Shown piece after piece: positions 47,066 through 55,336 of a stretch of DNA of 64,000 nt. The stretch covers positions 2,880,501-2,944,500 of the forward strand of contig NZ_CP067102.1 of NCBI RefSeq assembly GCF_016616885.1, written 5' to 3'. The first letter of the stretch is position 1. Every line of letters starts with the position of its first letter. This DNA is from Bradyrhizobium diazoefficiens (GTDB lineage: Bacteria > Pseudomonadota > Alphaproteobacteria > Rhizobiales > Xanthobacteraceae). A program made the translations under genes and the position numbers. The notes beneath the pieces were generated by a model. The model did no database searches, had not been told where the DNA came from, and was given only the letters and a program-made list of their open reading frames with translations.

Positions 47066-47167
47066 ATGCTTTCAGTCGACCAGTTCTTGCGGTTCATCAG
47101 CGTGCCGGCCGTGTTCGCGGCCTTCGTCATCGCCTCGCAGATCTCGGCAGCGCTGTCGCCGCACTAA
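47066..47167 (+). CDS. Possible 33-aa membrane micro-protein
   Basis: Short open frame starting MLSVDQFLRFISVPAVFAAF, with one hydrophobic helix filling most of its length and ending ISAALSPH. GGGGAGA lies 5 nt upstream, a good ribosome site. Its stop codon overlaps the stop of the convergent Nramp-family gene by four bases. Too short for a homology call; a single-span regulatory peptide is possible. Confidence 0.45.
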   Translation: MLSVDQFLRFISVPAVFAAFVIASQISAALSPH

Positions 47168-48516
47168 CCCATCGCGGACGAGCCGAGCAGAGCGAGGACG
47201 GCAAGCGCCATCAGCGCGGTGCCGAGCCAGCCCAGCGTGACGATCCACGACCGGGCCTTGAAGCGCCCCATGATCGTCCCGTTCGAGACGATCAACATCA
47301 TCATCGCCATGATCGGAACGGCGACGATGCCGTTGAGCACGGCGCTCCACACCAGCATGTGGATCGCACTGATGCCGGTGAAACCAAGCACGAAGCCGAT
47401 CACGGTCGCGGCTGCGATAATGGTGTAGAAGCCGACCGCCTTCTCCGGCTTTGCCTCCAGCGTGGCACGCCAGCCGAAAATCTCCGCAACGCCATAAGCC
47501 GCCGAGCCTGCCAGCACCGGGATCGCCAAGAGGCCCGTGCCGATGATGCCGAGCGCGAACAGTGCGAAGGTGAAGTCGCCGGCGAGCGGCCGCAGCGCTT
47601 CGGCCGCCTGCGTCGCCGAACTGATGTTGGTGACGCCGTTGGCGTTCAGCACCGAGGCCGTGGTCAGGATGATGAAGAAGGCGACGCCGTTCGACAGCAG
47701 CATGCCGACGGTGGTGTCGGCCTTGATGCGCGCGATTTCGGGATCGCCGCCGTTCGGCAGATCGCGCAGCGGCTTGTCGCGCTTGCCCTGGTTCATCTCC
47801 TCGACCTCTTGCGACGCCTGCCAGAAGAAGAGATAGGGGCTGATGGTGGTGCCGAGGACCGCGACGACCATCATGAAATAATCTGCGTTGACGGTCGCTT
47901 TCGGCCACACCGTGGCAAGCAGCGCCGTGCTCCACGGGATGTTCACCGTGAAGGCGGTGGCGACATAGGCGAACAGCGTCAACGTCAGGAATTTCAGCAC
48001 CGGCGCATAGCGTCGATAGGGCGCGAACACCTCGAGCAGGGTCGATCCGGCCGCGAAGATCAGCGCGTGCTCATGATTGAGCCCACCGATGACCAGCGAG
48101 AGCGCCTCCGCCATCGCCGCGATGTCGGCGGCGATGTTGAAGGTGTTGGCGGCGACCAGCAGCGCCACGAGCCCCAGCACCAGCCAGCGTGGTGCGAGCT
48201 CCATCACATTGGCCGCCAGCCCCTTGCCGGTGACTCGGCCGATCTGGGCGCTGACGAGCTGGATGGCGATCATGAACGGCGTGGTCAGGAACACCGTCCA
48301 GAGCAGCCCGTAGCCGAATTGCGCGCCAGCCTGCGAATAGGTGGCGATGCCCGACGGATCGTCGTCGGCCGCGCCGGTGACGAGGCCAGGACCGAGCCGC
48401 CGCAGCCACATCGGAGCGGACTTCGCCGGCGCGTCCGAGCGACCGTGCTTGGTGGGCCGGTGTTGCGATCGGTTCGACAGGGTTGACCTTCCGGAAATGA
48501 CGAATTCAAGGCTCAA
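47164..48516 (-). CDS. Nramp-family divalent metal transporter with altered TM1 motif
   Basis: A 450-aa inner-membrane protein of the Nramp (PF01566) family. The TM1 metal-binding motif, normally DPGN, reads D53-P-S-G56 in TGAADDDPSGIAT. No TM6 MPH-type motif is seen in GMLLSNGVAFFIILTTA. The rest is family-like (about 11 membrane segments). The changes suggest a metal other than Mn/Fe, or a different substrate, as in the Nramp-related branches known to differ at these sites. It converges on the micro-protein frame and reads toward the enolase-superfamily gene. Confidence 0.82.
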   Translation of the reverse strand: MSLEFVISGRSTLSNRSQHRPTKHGRSDAPAKSAPMWLRRLGPGLVTGAADDDPSGIATYSQAGAQFGYGLLWTVFLTTPFMIAIQLVSAQIGRVTGKGLAANVMELAPRWLVLGLVALLVAANTFNIAADIAAMAEALSLVIGGLNHEHALIFAAGSTLLEVFAPYRRYAPVLKFLTLTLFAYVATAFTVNIPWSTALLATVWPKATVNADYFMMVVAVLGTTISPYLFFWQASQEVEEMNQGKRDKPLRDLPNGGDPEIARIKADTTVGMLLSNGVAFFIILTTASVLNANGVTNISSATQAAEALRPLAGDFTFALFALGIIGTGLLAIPVLAGSAAYGVAEIFGWRATLEAKPEKAVGFYTIIAAATVIGFVLGFTGISAIHMLVWSAVLNGIVAVPIMAMMMLIVSNGTIMGRFKARSWIVTLGWLGTALMALAVLALLGSSAMG

Positions 48517-48619
48517 GCGCCATCATAGCCGGAAAGTTCCTCGGCCGGCCAGCGACATGCCGTGCCCGCGGTCTTCTCCGGCGCGCGGGGTGGGGACGCT
48601 CGCCGTTATCGGCGGCGGG

Positions 48620-48805
48620 CTACTTGATGCTGACGAACATGCCCCAGGCGGCGGCGAGCGCCGCGCCGGTGAAGACGACCACCGGATTCTCGCAGAACGT
48701 GCTGCCATAGCTGCACACGTTCGAGCCGAACTGGCCGAGCTCGTGATGGCTCGCGGAATAGAACAGTCCTGACAGTCCCAGCAATGCGGCGGCGACGTAG
48801 TACAT
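48620..48805 (-). CDS. Small membrane hypothetical protein
   Basis: A 61-aa protein with two hydrophobic segments (MYYVAAALLGLSGLFYSASH and the C-terminal VVVFTGAALAAAWGMFVSIK) and a short loop with two Cys (NVCSYGSTFC). I chose ATG 48805 with GGAGA 8 nt upstream; the frame extends to 48859 without a better site. The loop cysteines would lie outside the cytoplasm and could form a disulfide. Function unknown. Confidence 0.6.
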   Translation of the reverse strand: MYYVAAALLGLSGLFYSASHHELGQFGSNVCSYGSTFCENPVVVFTGAALAAAWGMFVSIK

Positions 48806-48908
48806 CGCGCATGTCTCCTCAAGACGCGTATGTGCCAGCATGGCGCGAACAAATTTCATTTCGCCAAATCCGCTACGTTGCTTTTGATTAAAGTGCGATC
48901 CGTCGGGA

Positions 48909-48938
48909 TGAAACAGTTTTGAAACAGTCCTGAAACCA
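48909..48938. promoter_or_regulatory. Three TGAAAC direct repeats at 11-bp steps
   Basis: TGAAACAG at 48909, TGAAACAG at 48920 and TGAAACCA at 48931, each one helical turn after the last. They lie between two divergent small genes. Direct half-sites on one face of the helix are typical for a response regulator or other oligomeric activator. Confidence 0.5.
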
Positions 48939-48996
48939 GATCGTCCTGAACGTCTTTGCTGTTGGGCCCGACCAACGGAGCGAAAAGGAGATCACC

Positions 48997-49101
48997 ATGA
49001 TCCAGATCGGTTCGAAGGAAGAAGTTGCGTTGCTGCTGGCGCTGTTCGGGACCCATACCCAGCCCGTCAGGAGACCCAAGCGGAAATCGCAGCAAGGCTG
49101 A
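48997..49101 (+). CDS. Possible 34-aa small protein
   Basis: Short open frame starting MIQIGSKEEVALLLALFGTH and ending in a basic tail. AAGGAG lies 6 nt before the ATG, a near-ideal ribosome site. It stops 11 bp before the next small gene, so the pair could be an operon. Too short to classify; it might be the start of a longer gene cut by a frame change. Confidence 0.45.
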   Translation: MIQIGSKEEVALLLALFGTHTQPVRRPKRKSQQG

Positions 49102-49112
49102 GATACCAACCC

Positions 49113-49361
49113 ATGCCGGGTCTGGCCGATTGCCTGAGCTTTCTGCGTTTGCTGATCGCAAGGGGAGATCCGAAAGGCATTCCGCTGGCGATGAGCGCCA
49201 TCGACGATTATCTCGCGATGGCGCCGGTCAGCGCGCGCAGCCGCGGCCTGCGCGTGCTTCAGCAGGATGCGCTGGAGCTGCATGTCAGCTCAGTGGGCGT
49301 GCAGCGCTCATTTGCGGAGACGGTTGATGCCTATATCGAGCGGAAGCTGGCGGAGGAGTGA
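49113..49361 (+). CDS. Small conserved hypothetical protein
   Basis: An 82-aa helical protein, MPGLADCLSFLRLLIARGDP onward, ending IERKLAEE, with no membrane segment or signal. It closely follows the 34-aa frame. No ribosome site better than GATACC is visible, so translation may depend on coupling. Function unknown. It is the last gene before the repeat-bearing accessory region. Confidence 0.55.
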   Translation: MPGLADCLSFLRLLIARGDPKGIPLAMSAIDDYLAMAPVSARSRGLRVLQQDALELHVSSVGVQRSFAETVDAYIERKLAEE

Positions 49362-49539
49362 GGCACCCAGGCCCCGCGCGGCGGAATTGTCGCACGCTGC
49401 GTAACGGCCGATAGCTCGGTTAGGAACTTCCGGTTTCCAAGCTGATTTGGTTAGGTGGTCGGTCCGCCCGCCGATGGACCGGCCTGGAATGGCGGCTCCG
49501 GCGCCCGAGCCCCCGTCCGCGCCGGGGCCGTCCTCTTGA

Positions 49540-49638
49540 TTTGACACGTCGGGCAAAACACCGGCACCAAAACACCGGCACAATGGCACCATCGAAACAG
49601 CTCGGCCCGCGCGGGACGCATCCGTCGCGGGCTTTTTG
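49540..49638 (+). repeat. Repeat element copy A (promoter-to-terminator unit, expanded)
   Basis: First of eight same-direction copies. TTGACA at 49541-49546, then CGTCGGGC, then a 14-bp tandem duplication (AAAACACCGGCACC at 49555-49568 and again at 49569-49582). The core GGCACCATCG and a GC hairpin ending GCGGGCTTTTT follow. The duplication lengthens the distance from TTGACA to CACAAT from 18 to 32 bp, so this copy probably cannot fire as a sigma-70 promoter. The 307 bp around it hold no gene. Confidence 0.8.
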
Positions 49639-49668
49639 TTTCCGCAACGCCTCCGACGTTCCTGCGCT

Positions 49669-51204
49669 TCAATTGGCCAGACCGAACCAGGTCGTCAGCG
49701 CCTCCGCAAGTCCGGCTTGAAGTCCGGCTTGGCTCGCATGCCCCACCCACGCCACATGCCCGTCGGGCCGCACCAGCACCGCCGCAGGTTTGGTGACCAC
49801 TCCGATCGCCGGAAGCTCCCACGCGTCGTCAGTGTCGGCATCGATGCGTGTGACGCGATCGGCCCAGGGCGAGATGTCAGGACCATCAGGGCCGCCGAAA
49901 TTGAACAGCACGCCGCGTGCATGATGCAGCAGCGTGAACAGCTGCAGAGGGCGGCCCTCGACGGTCAGCGCCAGATCGGGCATGCGGCGGCCGAGCAACG
50001 GATGCCCCTCGCCGAGATCGTAGCTGATGTCGAGCCCGCTCATCATCGCGCCATAGCGCTTGCGCGGCTCGTCCATGGCGAGCAGCTCGGACATCACCTC
50101 GCGGGCGGCCTTGCGGCCGTCGTCATCGCGGCGAAGCAGGGCGATCTGCGCCCTGGTGTTGCGCAGGACGCGCGCGGCAACGCCATGGCGCTCGGCATGG
50201 TAGGTGTCGAGCAGGCCGTCGGGCGAAGTGCCCTTGACCACCTGCGCCAGTTTCCAGCCGAGATTGACGGCATCCTGCAGGCCGATGTTGAGGCCCTGTC
50301 CGCCGACGGAGTGGTGGATATGCGCGGCGTCGCCGGCGAGCAGCACCCGCCCCCTGCGATACGAGACGGCCTGTCGCGCCGCATCGGTGAAACGGGAGAT
50401 CCAGGACGGGCTGTGGACGCCAAAATCGGTGCCGTACACGGCGATCAGCGCATCGCTGAGATCGCGCAAGCCGGGATCGCCGGTGCGCGCGAGCGTCGCT
50501 TCCGTCATGACGGCCAGCACGCGCCCGTCCTCCGTCTTGCTGAGGCCGTGAAAGCCGAGTGCATCGTGACGCAGCCCCCATGCCGGCGCCTCGCGCATCG
50601 CGACTTCGGCCATGAGGTTGCTGAGCGTCGGATCGGAGCCAGCAAAATCGATGCCGGCCGTCTTGCGAACCAGGCTGCGGCCGCCGTCGCAGCCGACCAG
50701 GTAATCCGCGCGCAAGGTCTCGCCGCTGGAGAGCATCATGTCGACGCCGGTTTCATCCTGCACGAAACCCGTCACCTCGCGGTTGCGATAGACCGGGACG
50801 GCCAGCTCCTCGACCCGATCGGCCAAAATGCGCTCGATATGGTTCTGCCGCAGCGCCAGTCCGTAAGCGTGCCGGGTGGGGAGATCGCTGATGTCGAGCC
50901 GCGTCCAGGCGAAGCCGGCAAGCTGGGTGAGTTTGCCTTCGCGCAGGAAGCGATCCGCAACGCCGCGCTGATCGAGGATCTCGATGCTGCGCGCGTGCAG
51001 GCCGCCGGCCCGCGTGCCGGTGAGGTCCTGGCTGGCGCGGCGCTCGACGATGGCGACGTCAGCCTTGGCGAGCGCCAGCTCCGCCGCCAGCATCAATCCG
51101 GTCGGCCCGCCGCCGGCGATCACGACGGCATGGTGGGCCGCCTTGCCGGTGCGGGTGTGCGAGGCGAGGGCGCGCGGGCGTGACATCGGAAGCAGGACAG
51201 GCAT
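49669..51204 (-). CDS. FAD-dependent aromatic-ring monooxygenase (PheA/TfdB/MhpA type)
   Basis: A 511-aa flavoprotein. The N-terminal FAD site is VVIAGGGPTGLMLAAELALA; the middle DG motif is YLVGCDGGRSLVRK; the second FAD motif is VLLAGDAAHIHHSVGGQGLN. It hydroxylates phenol-like rings using NAD(P)H and oxygen. The C-terminal thioredoxin-like domain of this class is present (about residues 400-511). GAGGGG lies 7 nt before ATG 51204. It is flanked by repeat copies A and, after one small gene, B, so it may be cargo. Substrate unknown. Confidence 0.85.
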   Translation of the reverse strand: MPVLLPMSRPRALASHTRTGKAAHHAVVIAGGGPTGLMLAAELALAKADVAIVERRASQDLTGTRAGGLHARSIEILDQRGVADRFLREGKLTQLAGFAWTRLDISDLPTRHAYGLALRQNHIERILADRVEELAVPVYRNREVTGFVQDETGVDMMLSSGETLRADYLVGCDGGRSLVRKTAGIDFAGSDPTLSNLMAEVAMREAPAWGLRHDALGFHGLSKTEDGRVLAVMTEATLARTGDPGLRDLSDALIAVYGTDFGVHSPSWISRFTDAARQAVSYRRGRVLLAGDAAHIHHSVGGQGLNIGLQDAVNLGWKLAQVVKGTSPDGLLDTYHAERHGVAARVLRNTRAQIALLRRDDDGRKAAREVMSELLAMDEPRKRYGAMMSGLDISYDLGEGHPLLGRRMPDLALTVEGRPLQLFTLLHHARGVLFNFGGPDGPDISPWADRVTRIDADTDDAWELPAIGVVTKPAAVLVRPDGHVAWVGHASQAGLQAGLAEALTTWFGLAN

Positions 51205-51399
51205 GTGGTGACCCCTCGGCTGGTTGTGAGGCGGGGGTGTACACCGGGGCCGGGAGCTTGAAGCAAGGCCCTTGCACACCACATATTGAGCTGGGAGGAG
51301 AGGCGTTCTCCGTTCGGGTCGGCGCCCTCGGGCCGCCAGGCAACACCGGCAGCAAAACGCCGGCAGGATGGCCTCAACGGGAGGCGCACAGCCGGGGGC

Positions 51400-51585
51400 C
51401 TAATCGTCTTTCGACAAATCGCCGGGTTTAGTGGGAAGGTCGATGGTTCCGCCATCGCCGTGCACGAGGTCGCGGCTGTTGTCCTCGGTCTCGCCGGCGT
51501 CTTCGATCACCGCCTCCTGCCTGTCGCGGTCCTTGTCCTTGCGCGGCTTGGGTCCCGGCAGATTGCGTGAAGTCTTGGGTGTCAT
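51400..51585 (-). CDS. Small disordered charged protein
   Basis: A 61-aa, Lys/Asp/Arg-rich protein (MTPKTSRNLPGPKPRKDKDR onward) with no hydrophobic core. AGGA lies 9 nt before the ATG. The sequence looks intrinsically disordered; similar short charged proteins are common in this lineage. Function unknown. It reads out of repeat copy B, which starts 74 bp upstream of its start codon on the opposite strand. Confidence 0.55.
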   Translation of the reverse strand: MTPKTSRNLPGPKPRKDKDRDRQEAVIEDAGETEDNSRDLVHGDGGTIDLPTKPGDLSKDD

Positions 51586-51658
51586 GGTTTGGTGTCCTGT
51601 TGAGGTCTCTTGGCGGATTCTCCTGCTCGACCAACGCGCAGGCTTGCCCAATCGTTCG

Positions 51659-51755
51659 TTTGACACGTCGGGCAAAACACTGGCAGAATGCCATCATCGG
51701 AAAATTGGAAATGTCGGGTCGAGCCCGCGCGGAGGCAATCCGTCGCGGGCTTTTC
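51659..51755 (+). repeat. Repeat element copy B
   Basis: TTGACA at 51660-51665, then an 18-bp spacer with GTCGGGCAAAACA, then CAGAAT, the core TGCCATCATCGG, and a hairpin GAGCCCGCGCGG-AGGCAAT-CCGTCGCGGGC followed by TTTT. As a transcription unit it would give an RNA of about 65 nt. It fills most of the 310 bp between the small charged gene and the dienelactone-hydrolase-like gene. Confidence 0.85.
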
Positions 51756-51895
51756 TGTGAGCCGGCACTCGCTTGATGTCGCTTGGTCCACAATAGCGGA
51801 TGTCCTGTGACCCGGAGCGAAATCGCCACCACATCCAAAGTTTCCTGCCAATCCGAATCAGGCAAGATGAACGGACATTTTCGCTGGGGGTAGGA

Positions 51896-52747
51896 ATGAC
51901 CATGCAGATCAGAACGAAGCTTGTGATGGCTTTGGCGTGCTTCCTTGGCACAGTTATTGGAATAAATCAGCCCGCGGTCGCCAAGGATAACGTCCGGTAC
52001 CCAAACGTGGTGTTGCCAGGCACCACTATCCAGCAGGTGACCGTTCGCGCCGAAATATATCGGCCTCGGGAAAACGGCCCTTCCCCGGCGGTTATCGTCT
52101 TGCATGGTTGCGGTGGGCATGATGATCATCACGAGCTTTGGGCCGAACGGCTAGTGTCGTGGGGCTACGTGGCTGTCGTCATTGATAGCTTTGGCTCGCG
52201 TGGTTTTGGCAACATCTGCAAGGAAACCACCGCTATCACTCCCGAGATGCGAGTTTCCGACATCTATGGAACAGCTGAGTATCTAAGAAATGTTCCATAT
52301 GTCGCGAAAGATCGGATTGGCCTTCTCGGCTTTTCACACGGCGCCTGGACAATCATGAAAGCAGTACAGGTGAAGTACCAACTCAAGCTTTTCGGCGTGC
52401 GAGCCGCAGTAGCTTACTATCCGTATTGCAACCCAAAGCTTGACACCAAAGTTGATATGCCGCTGCTCGTGCTCATAGGAGAAGAGGATAACTGGACTCC
52501 AGCTTCGCTGTGCCACGAGTTGCAGGCCGATGGAGACCTGAAGAAGGCCGCTCCGGTAGAGATGGTCTTCTACCCCGGAGCGTACCATGGGTTTGACCGA
52601 ACACAGAGTGTCACCGAGGTTAATGGTTGGAGCGTCGGTGGAGGAGTGAAGAAGCACAAGATGGGCGGAAATCCGAAAGCAGCGGAGGATTCGTTCAAGC
52701 GGACAAAGGAATACTTTGCACAGATGCTCGATCAATCTGCTCAATAG
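51896..52747 (+). CDS. Dienelactone-hydrolase-like exported protein
   Basis: A 283-aa alpha/beta hydrolase with signal peptide (MQIRTKLVMALACFLGTVIG, then NQPAVA). The nucleophile is S147 in GLLGFSHGAWTI, the oxyanion region VLHGCGGHDD is near residue 69, and the catalytic His is in YPGAYHGFDR. Dienelactone-hydrolase family enzymes cleave lactones or esters. AGGA precedes either of two close ATGs (51896, 51902). Base composition is visibly lower in GC than the surrounding core genes, which fits acquisition. It lies between repeat copies B and C. Confidence 0.82.
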   Translation: MTMQIRTKLVMALACFLGTVIGINQPAVAKDNVRYPNVVLPGTTIQQVTVRAEIYRPRENGPSPAVIVLHGCGGHDDHHELWAERLVSWGYVAVVIDSFGSRGFGNICKETTAITPEMRVSDIYGTAEYLRNVPYVAKDRIGLLGFSHGAWTIMKAVQVKYQLKLFGVRAAVAYYPYCNPKLDTKVDMPLLVLIGEEDNWTPASLCHELQADGDLKKAAPVEMVFYPGAYHGFDRTQSVTEVNGWSVGGGVKKHKMGGNPKAAEDSFKRTKEYFAQMLDQSAQ

Positions 52748-52883
52748 ATTGAGATCGGCAATGTACGCGCGTAACTGGAGATCTTCCGGTTGGCCCAGAC
52801 GAACAGGTGCGACCGGGCAGTGACCGCTTTCAGACCGATATCCGGTCCTGATGCTGACTCCGGATATTTGGCGAATTCATTCG

Positions 52884-52980
52884 TTTGACACGTCGGGCAA
52901 AACACTGGCAGAATGCCATCATCGGAAAAGTCGAAAAATCAGGTCGCGCCCGCGCGGAGGTAATCCGCCGCGGGCTTTTG
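52884..52980 (+). repeat. Repeat element copy C
   Basis: TTGACA at 52885-52890, 18-bp spacer, CAGAAT, core TGCCATCATCGG, then hairpin CGCCCGCGCGG-AGGTAAT-CCGCCGCGGGC and TTTTG. It lies in the 309-bp gap between the dienelactone-hydrolase-like gene and the 63-aa gene, in the same orientation as both. Confidence 0.85.
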
Positions 52981-53056
52981 ATGTTGGAATGGCCTCCGGC
53001 CTCGCGGCTGAGGAACCGTCCACCGCCCTCGGATTTCATACCGTCAGGAGGATATC

Positions 53057-53248
53057 ATGCTGACGGATGCCCAGATCGCCATCCTCTGCGACATCGGCCA
53101 GTCCATCGCCTTCAGCGATGACAGGCACGGCGAGCTGTTCGAGCTGATCGCGGATGGCTACGTCGAGAGGGATGGCGACATCTACAAGCTGACCGCGAAG
53201 GGGCAAGCGGTCGTGATGGATCGCGGGGCGGGGTTGGACGAGGCGTGA
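53057..53248 (+). CDS. Small winged-helix-like conserved protein
   Basis: A 63-aa protein, MLTDAQIAILCDIGQSIAFS onward, with helix-helix-strand layout ending YKLTAKGQAVVMDRG, the plan of a short winged helix. AGGAGG lies 5 nt before the ATG, a strong ribosome site. It sits alone between repeat copies C and D. Function unknown; possibly DNA binding. Its plan resembles the 73-aa protein at 25805. Confidence 0.65.
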   Translation: MLTDAQIAILCDIGQSIAFSDDRHGELFELIADGYVERDGDIYKLTAKGQAVVMDRGAGLDEA

Positions 53249-53281
53249 TTTCGGTTTTTGCGCATAAGATCGCAAAAGAGG

Positions 53282-53378
53282 TTTGACACGTCGGGCAAAA
53301 CACTGGCAGAGTGGTATTATCGGAAAATCAAAAATCAGGCTGAGCCCGCCGGGAGTGATCAGTCGCAAGCTTTCATTT
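53282..53378 (+). repeat. Repeat element copy D (decayed terminator)
   Basis: TTGACA at 53283-53288, 18-bp spacer, CAGAGT and core TGGTATTATCGG. The hairpin is damaged (GAGCCCGCCGGGAGTGATCA, then GTCGCAAGCTTTCATT), so the stem is shorter and the tail less T-rich. It is the most diverged copy in its last third. It lies in the 326-bp gap before the DUF4261 gene. Confidence 0.75.
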
Positions 53379-53574
53379 GTGAAGACGCAGTCCGCGATTA
53401 AGACCACGAGGCCAATCTTCGACAGAAGGCGGCGATGTCCTTGAAGTCGACCTCCGATGTCGCGCGTGGCACGACGCGGGCGCGTGTGTCCCGTTGCGCC
53501 TCTCAACAAAAAGAAGTTGACACCGTTCGTGGTTTGTTCTATTTCAGCACCGAAATTCAACCTGTGGGCGAGCG

Positions 53575-54372
53575 ATGAGTAGATCGTTTCTTACCTTTGT
53601 CTTGCTGGAAAGACCCGCAACTCCGAACATGGTCGCGCTTGCCGCGGCGCTTCGCAGTCGGCACCCTGAGTTGGCGGCGAATCTGGATGACGGTGACGCG
53701 CCCGGCATCCGCCAGAATTCTGCAGGGGCGTCCGTTATCCGCTTTGGCGACCAACTCATTGCGGTGATGTCGATGCCGACGCCGATTCCGCAGGACTCCG
53801 GCCTCTGGTCGCGTGCCGCTTCCGTGTGGCCGGAGGCGAAAGCAGTCGCTGCGCGGCACCGTGGCCATTTGATCGTCTCGGTACTTGGCCAAAAACAGCA
53901 ATCGTTGCCCACCGCTCGTCTGTTGACAGCGGTTCTCGGCGCGTTGATTGCAACCATGCCGCAATGCTGTGCTGTAGTCTGGGATGGGAAGATCGCACGA
54001 CCTGCCGATCTCTGGCTGCATCTGTCGACGCAATCCTATGCGCCGTTCCCTGACTATCCTTTCCCGCTCTGGATCGATGTTCTACCGTTCCGCTCTGAAC
54101 CGGGCATCGGTGCAGTGACGATGGGATTATCCGCTTTTGTCGACCGTGAGATTGAGTTCGAGACCTCCAGTCTGACGCTTGGGGCGCTGATCAAAAAGGT
54201 GCTGGGCTTAGCCGTCTATCTAATCGAGTATGGACGCGTGCTCAGAGACGGCGATACGTTTGGAGGCGATGCGCAGGAGCGCATCGCTGTTCGCTATAAG
54301 AATTCTGATAAGTTTAACGGCATACCTGTGTTTCTCTGTACTGACAGTCCCGTCACCCTCGGACACAGCTGA
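53575..54372 (+). CDS. DUF4261-like hypothetical protein
   Basis: A 265-aa cytoplasmic protein. Its layout matches DUF4261 proteins as I recall them: an N-terminal strand (SFLTFVLLERPA), a MPTPIPQDSG block near residues 67-76, then WPEAKAVAARHRGHLIVSVL. No catalytic residues are known for the family. It is followed after 22 bp by a DUF1629-like gene and then an AHH-nuclease-like gene, a setting in which DUF4261 proteins could act as immunity or accessory partners. Ribosome site is weak. Confidence 0.65.
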   Translation: MSRSFLTFVLLERPATPNMVALAAALRSRHPELAANLDDGDAPGIRQNSAGASVIRFGDQLIAVMSMPTPIPQDSGLWSRAASVWPEAKAVAARHRGHLIVSVLGQKQQSLPTARLLTAVLGALIATMPQCCAVVWDGKIARPADLWLHLSTQSYAPFPDYPFPLWIDVLPFRSEPGIGAVTMGLSAFVDREIEFETSSLTLGALIKKVLGLAVYLIEYGRVLRDGDTFGGDAQERIAVRYKNSDKFNGIPVFLCTDSPVTLGHS

Positions 54373-54394
54373 CTGGCAGAGAGAGCGAAAGTTC

Positions 54395-55003
54395 ATGGCT
54401 ACACCCTCTACTGAGAAGCGCTTGCGGAAGCCAAAGGCGAGAAAATTCTACCGCGTAGGGCTCGATTTTAGATTTCACACTCCGCCAGGGCTGCGGATGG
54501 AAAATATCGGAAGCCGCACTCTGATGTCGCCGCCGGGCGAGCGAAGCTTTCCGACGCTCTCCGAGCCGCCGCGACTGCTGATCGATCGGTCTCTCGGCCG
54601 TGCCCCCAACGATTGGGAGCTTTTTCACGACTTCTGGCTCGTCTCCGATCGGATGAAGGGCCTTCTCAAGGCCGTAGATCGAGAAGGCGTCGCATTTCTT
54701 AAATGTGAATCACGGTCTCTGGGTCGGAAGCCCGCGCCGGATTACTGGCTTTGCGATGTCATTCGGGTCCTCGATGCCATCGACGAGGAAAAGTCGCGGG
54801 GCGAAATCTTGGACGATGGGACCGAGTCCAGACGATATAGCCCTATGGGAGGGCCCAGTCTTGTCTTCAAGGAAGAGATTGTTGGTCTGGCCCATATCTT
54901 CAGGCCGCGATTCTGGGGAGACATCATCTGTGATGACGCTATGAAGGACGCCTGTAAGGCCGCAGGCATGAGGGGAATACGCTTCCGAGATGCCGCTGGT
55001 TAA
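54395..55003 (+). CDS. DUF1629 (Imm11-like) immunity-type protein
   Basis: A 202-aa cytoplasmic protein. The C-terminal part FHDFWLVSDRMKGLLKAVDR and the following DYWLCDVIRVLDAIDEEKSR match my recollection of DUF1629/Imm11 domains, which protect against polymorphic toxins. ATG 54395 was chosen since it lies 22 bp after the DUF4261 stop and precedes the conserved region; the longer open frame runs back through that gene. The next gene downstream encodes an AHH-type nuclease, so an immunity role is plausible but not shown. Confidence 0.7.
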   Translation: MATPSTEKRLRKPKARKFYRVGLDFRFHTPPGLRMENIGSRTLMSPPGERSFPTLSEPPRLLIDRSLGRAPNDWELFHDFWLVSDRMKGLLKAVDREGVAFLKCESRSLGRKPAPDYWLCDVIRVLDAIDEEKSRGEILDDGTESRRYSPMGGPSLVFKEEIVGLAHIFRPRFWGDIICDDAMKDACKAAGMRGIRFRDAAG

Positions 55004-55336
55004 TGGTCGCACTTTGCAATCTCTTACGTTGAGAGACGCAAGGCCAGCCGTGGTCATTTGCTGACCTGCGCGATAGCTCTCTCTCAAGAGAAGCCTTTTT
55101 ACGAAATCGGCATAACGAGGCGCGTGCCGCAACCCCAGTTGCGGCGGCACAGAATGTCGTTGTCTTGACATCGGCTTAAGCGGCGACGTCGGCTGGCGTA
55201 GCTGCATCGACGTGCCGCGCGCAGATCTAGAGCCAGCTCACATCGCTGGCCGTCCCACCAAACATTTCCAATCAAAATTGCCGGCTGAGCTCACGATCAG
55301 CTCGGATGCCGGCGTGCGCCAGAAAGTAACGGTCGC
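55004..55336. other. Gap between the immunity-like and toxin-like genes
   Basis: 333 bp without a supported gene. In the toxin frame there is a stop at 55286-55288, so the toxin-like gene cannot extend upstream to a secretion domain here. No repeat copy is present. A missing N-terminal part lost by rearrangement is possible but cannot be proved from this window. Confidence 0.4.
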
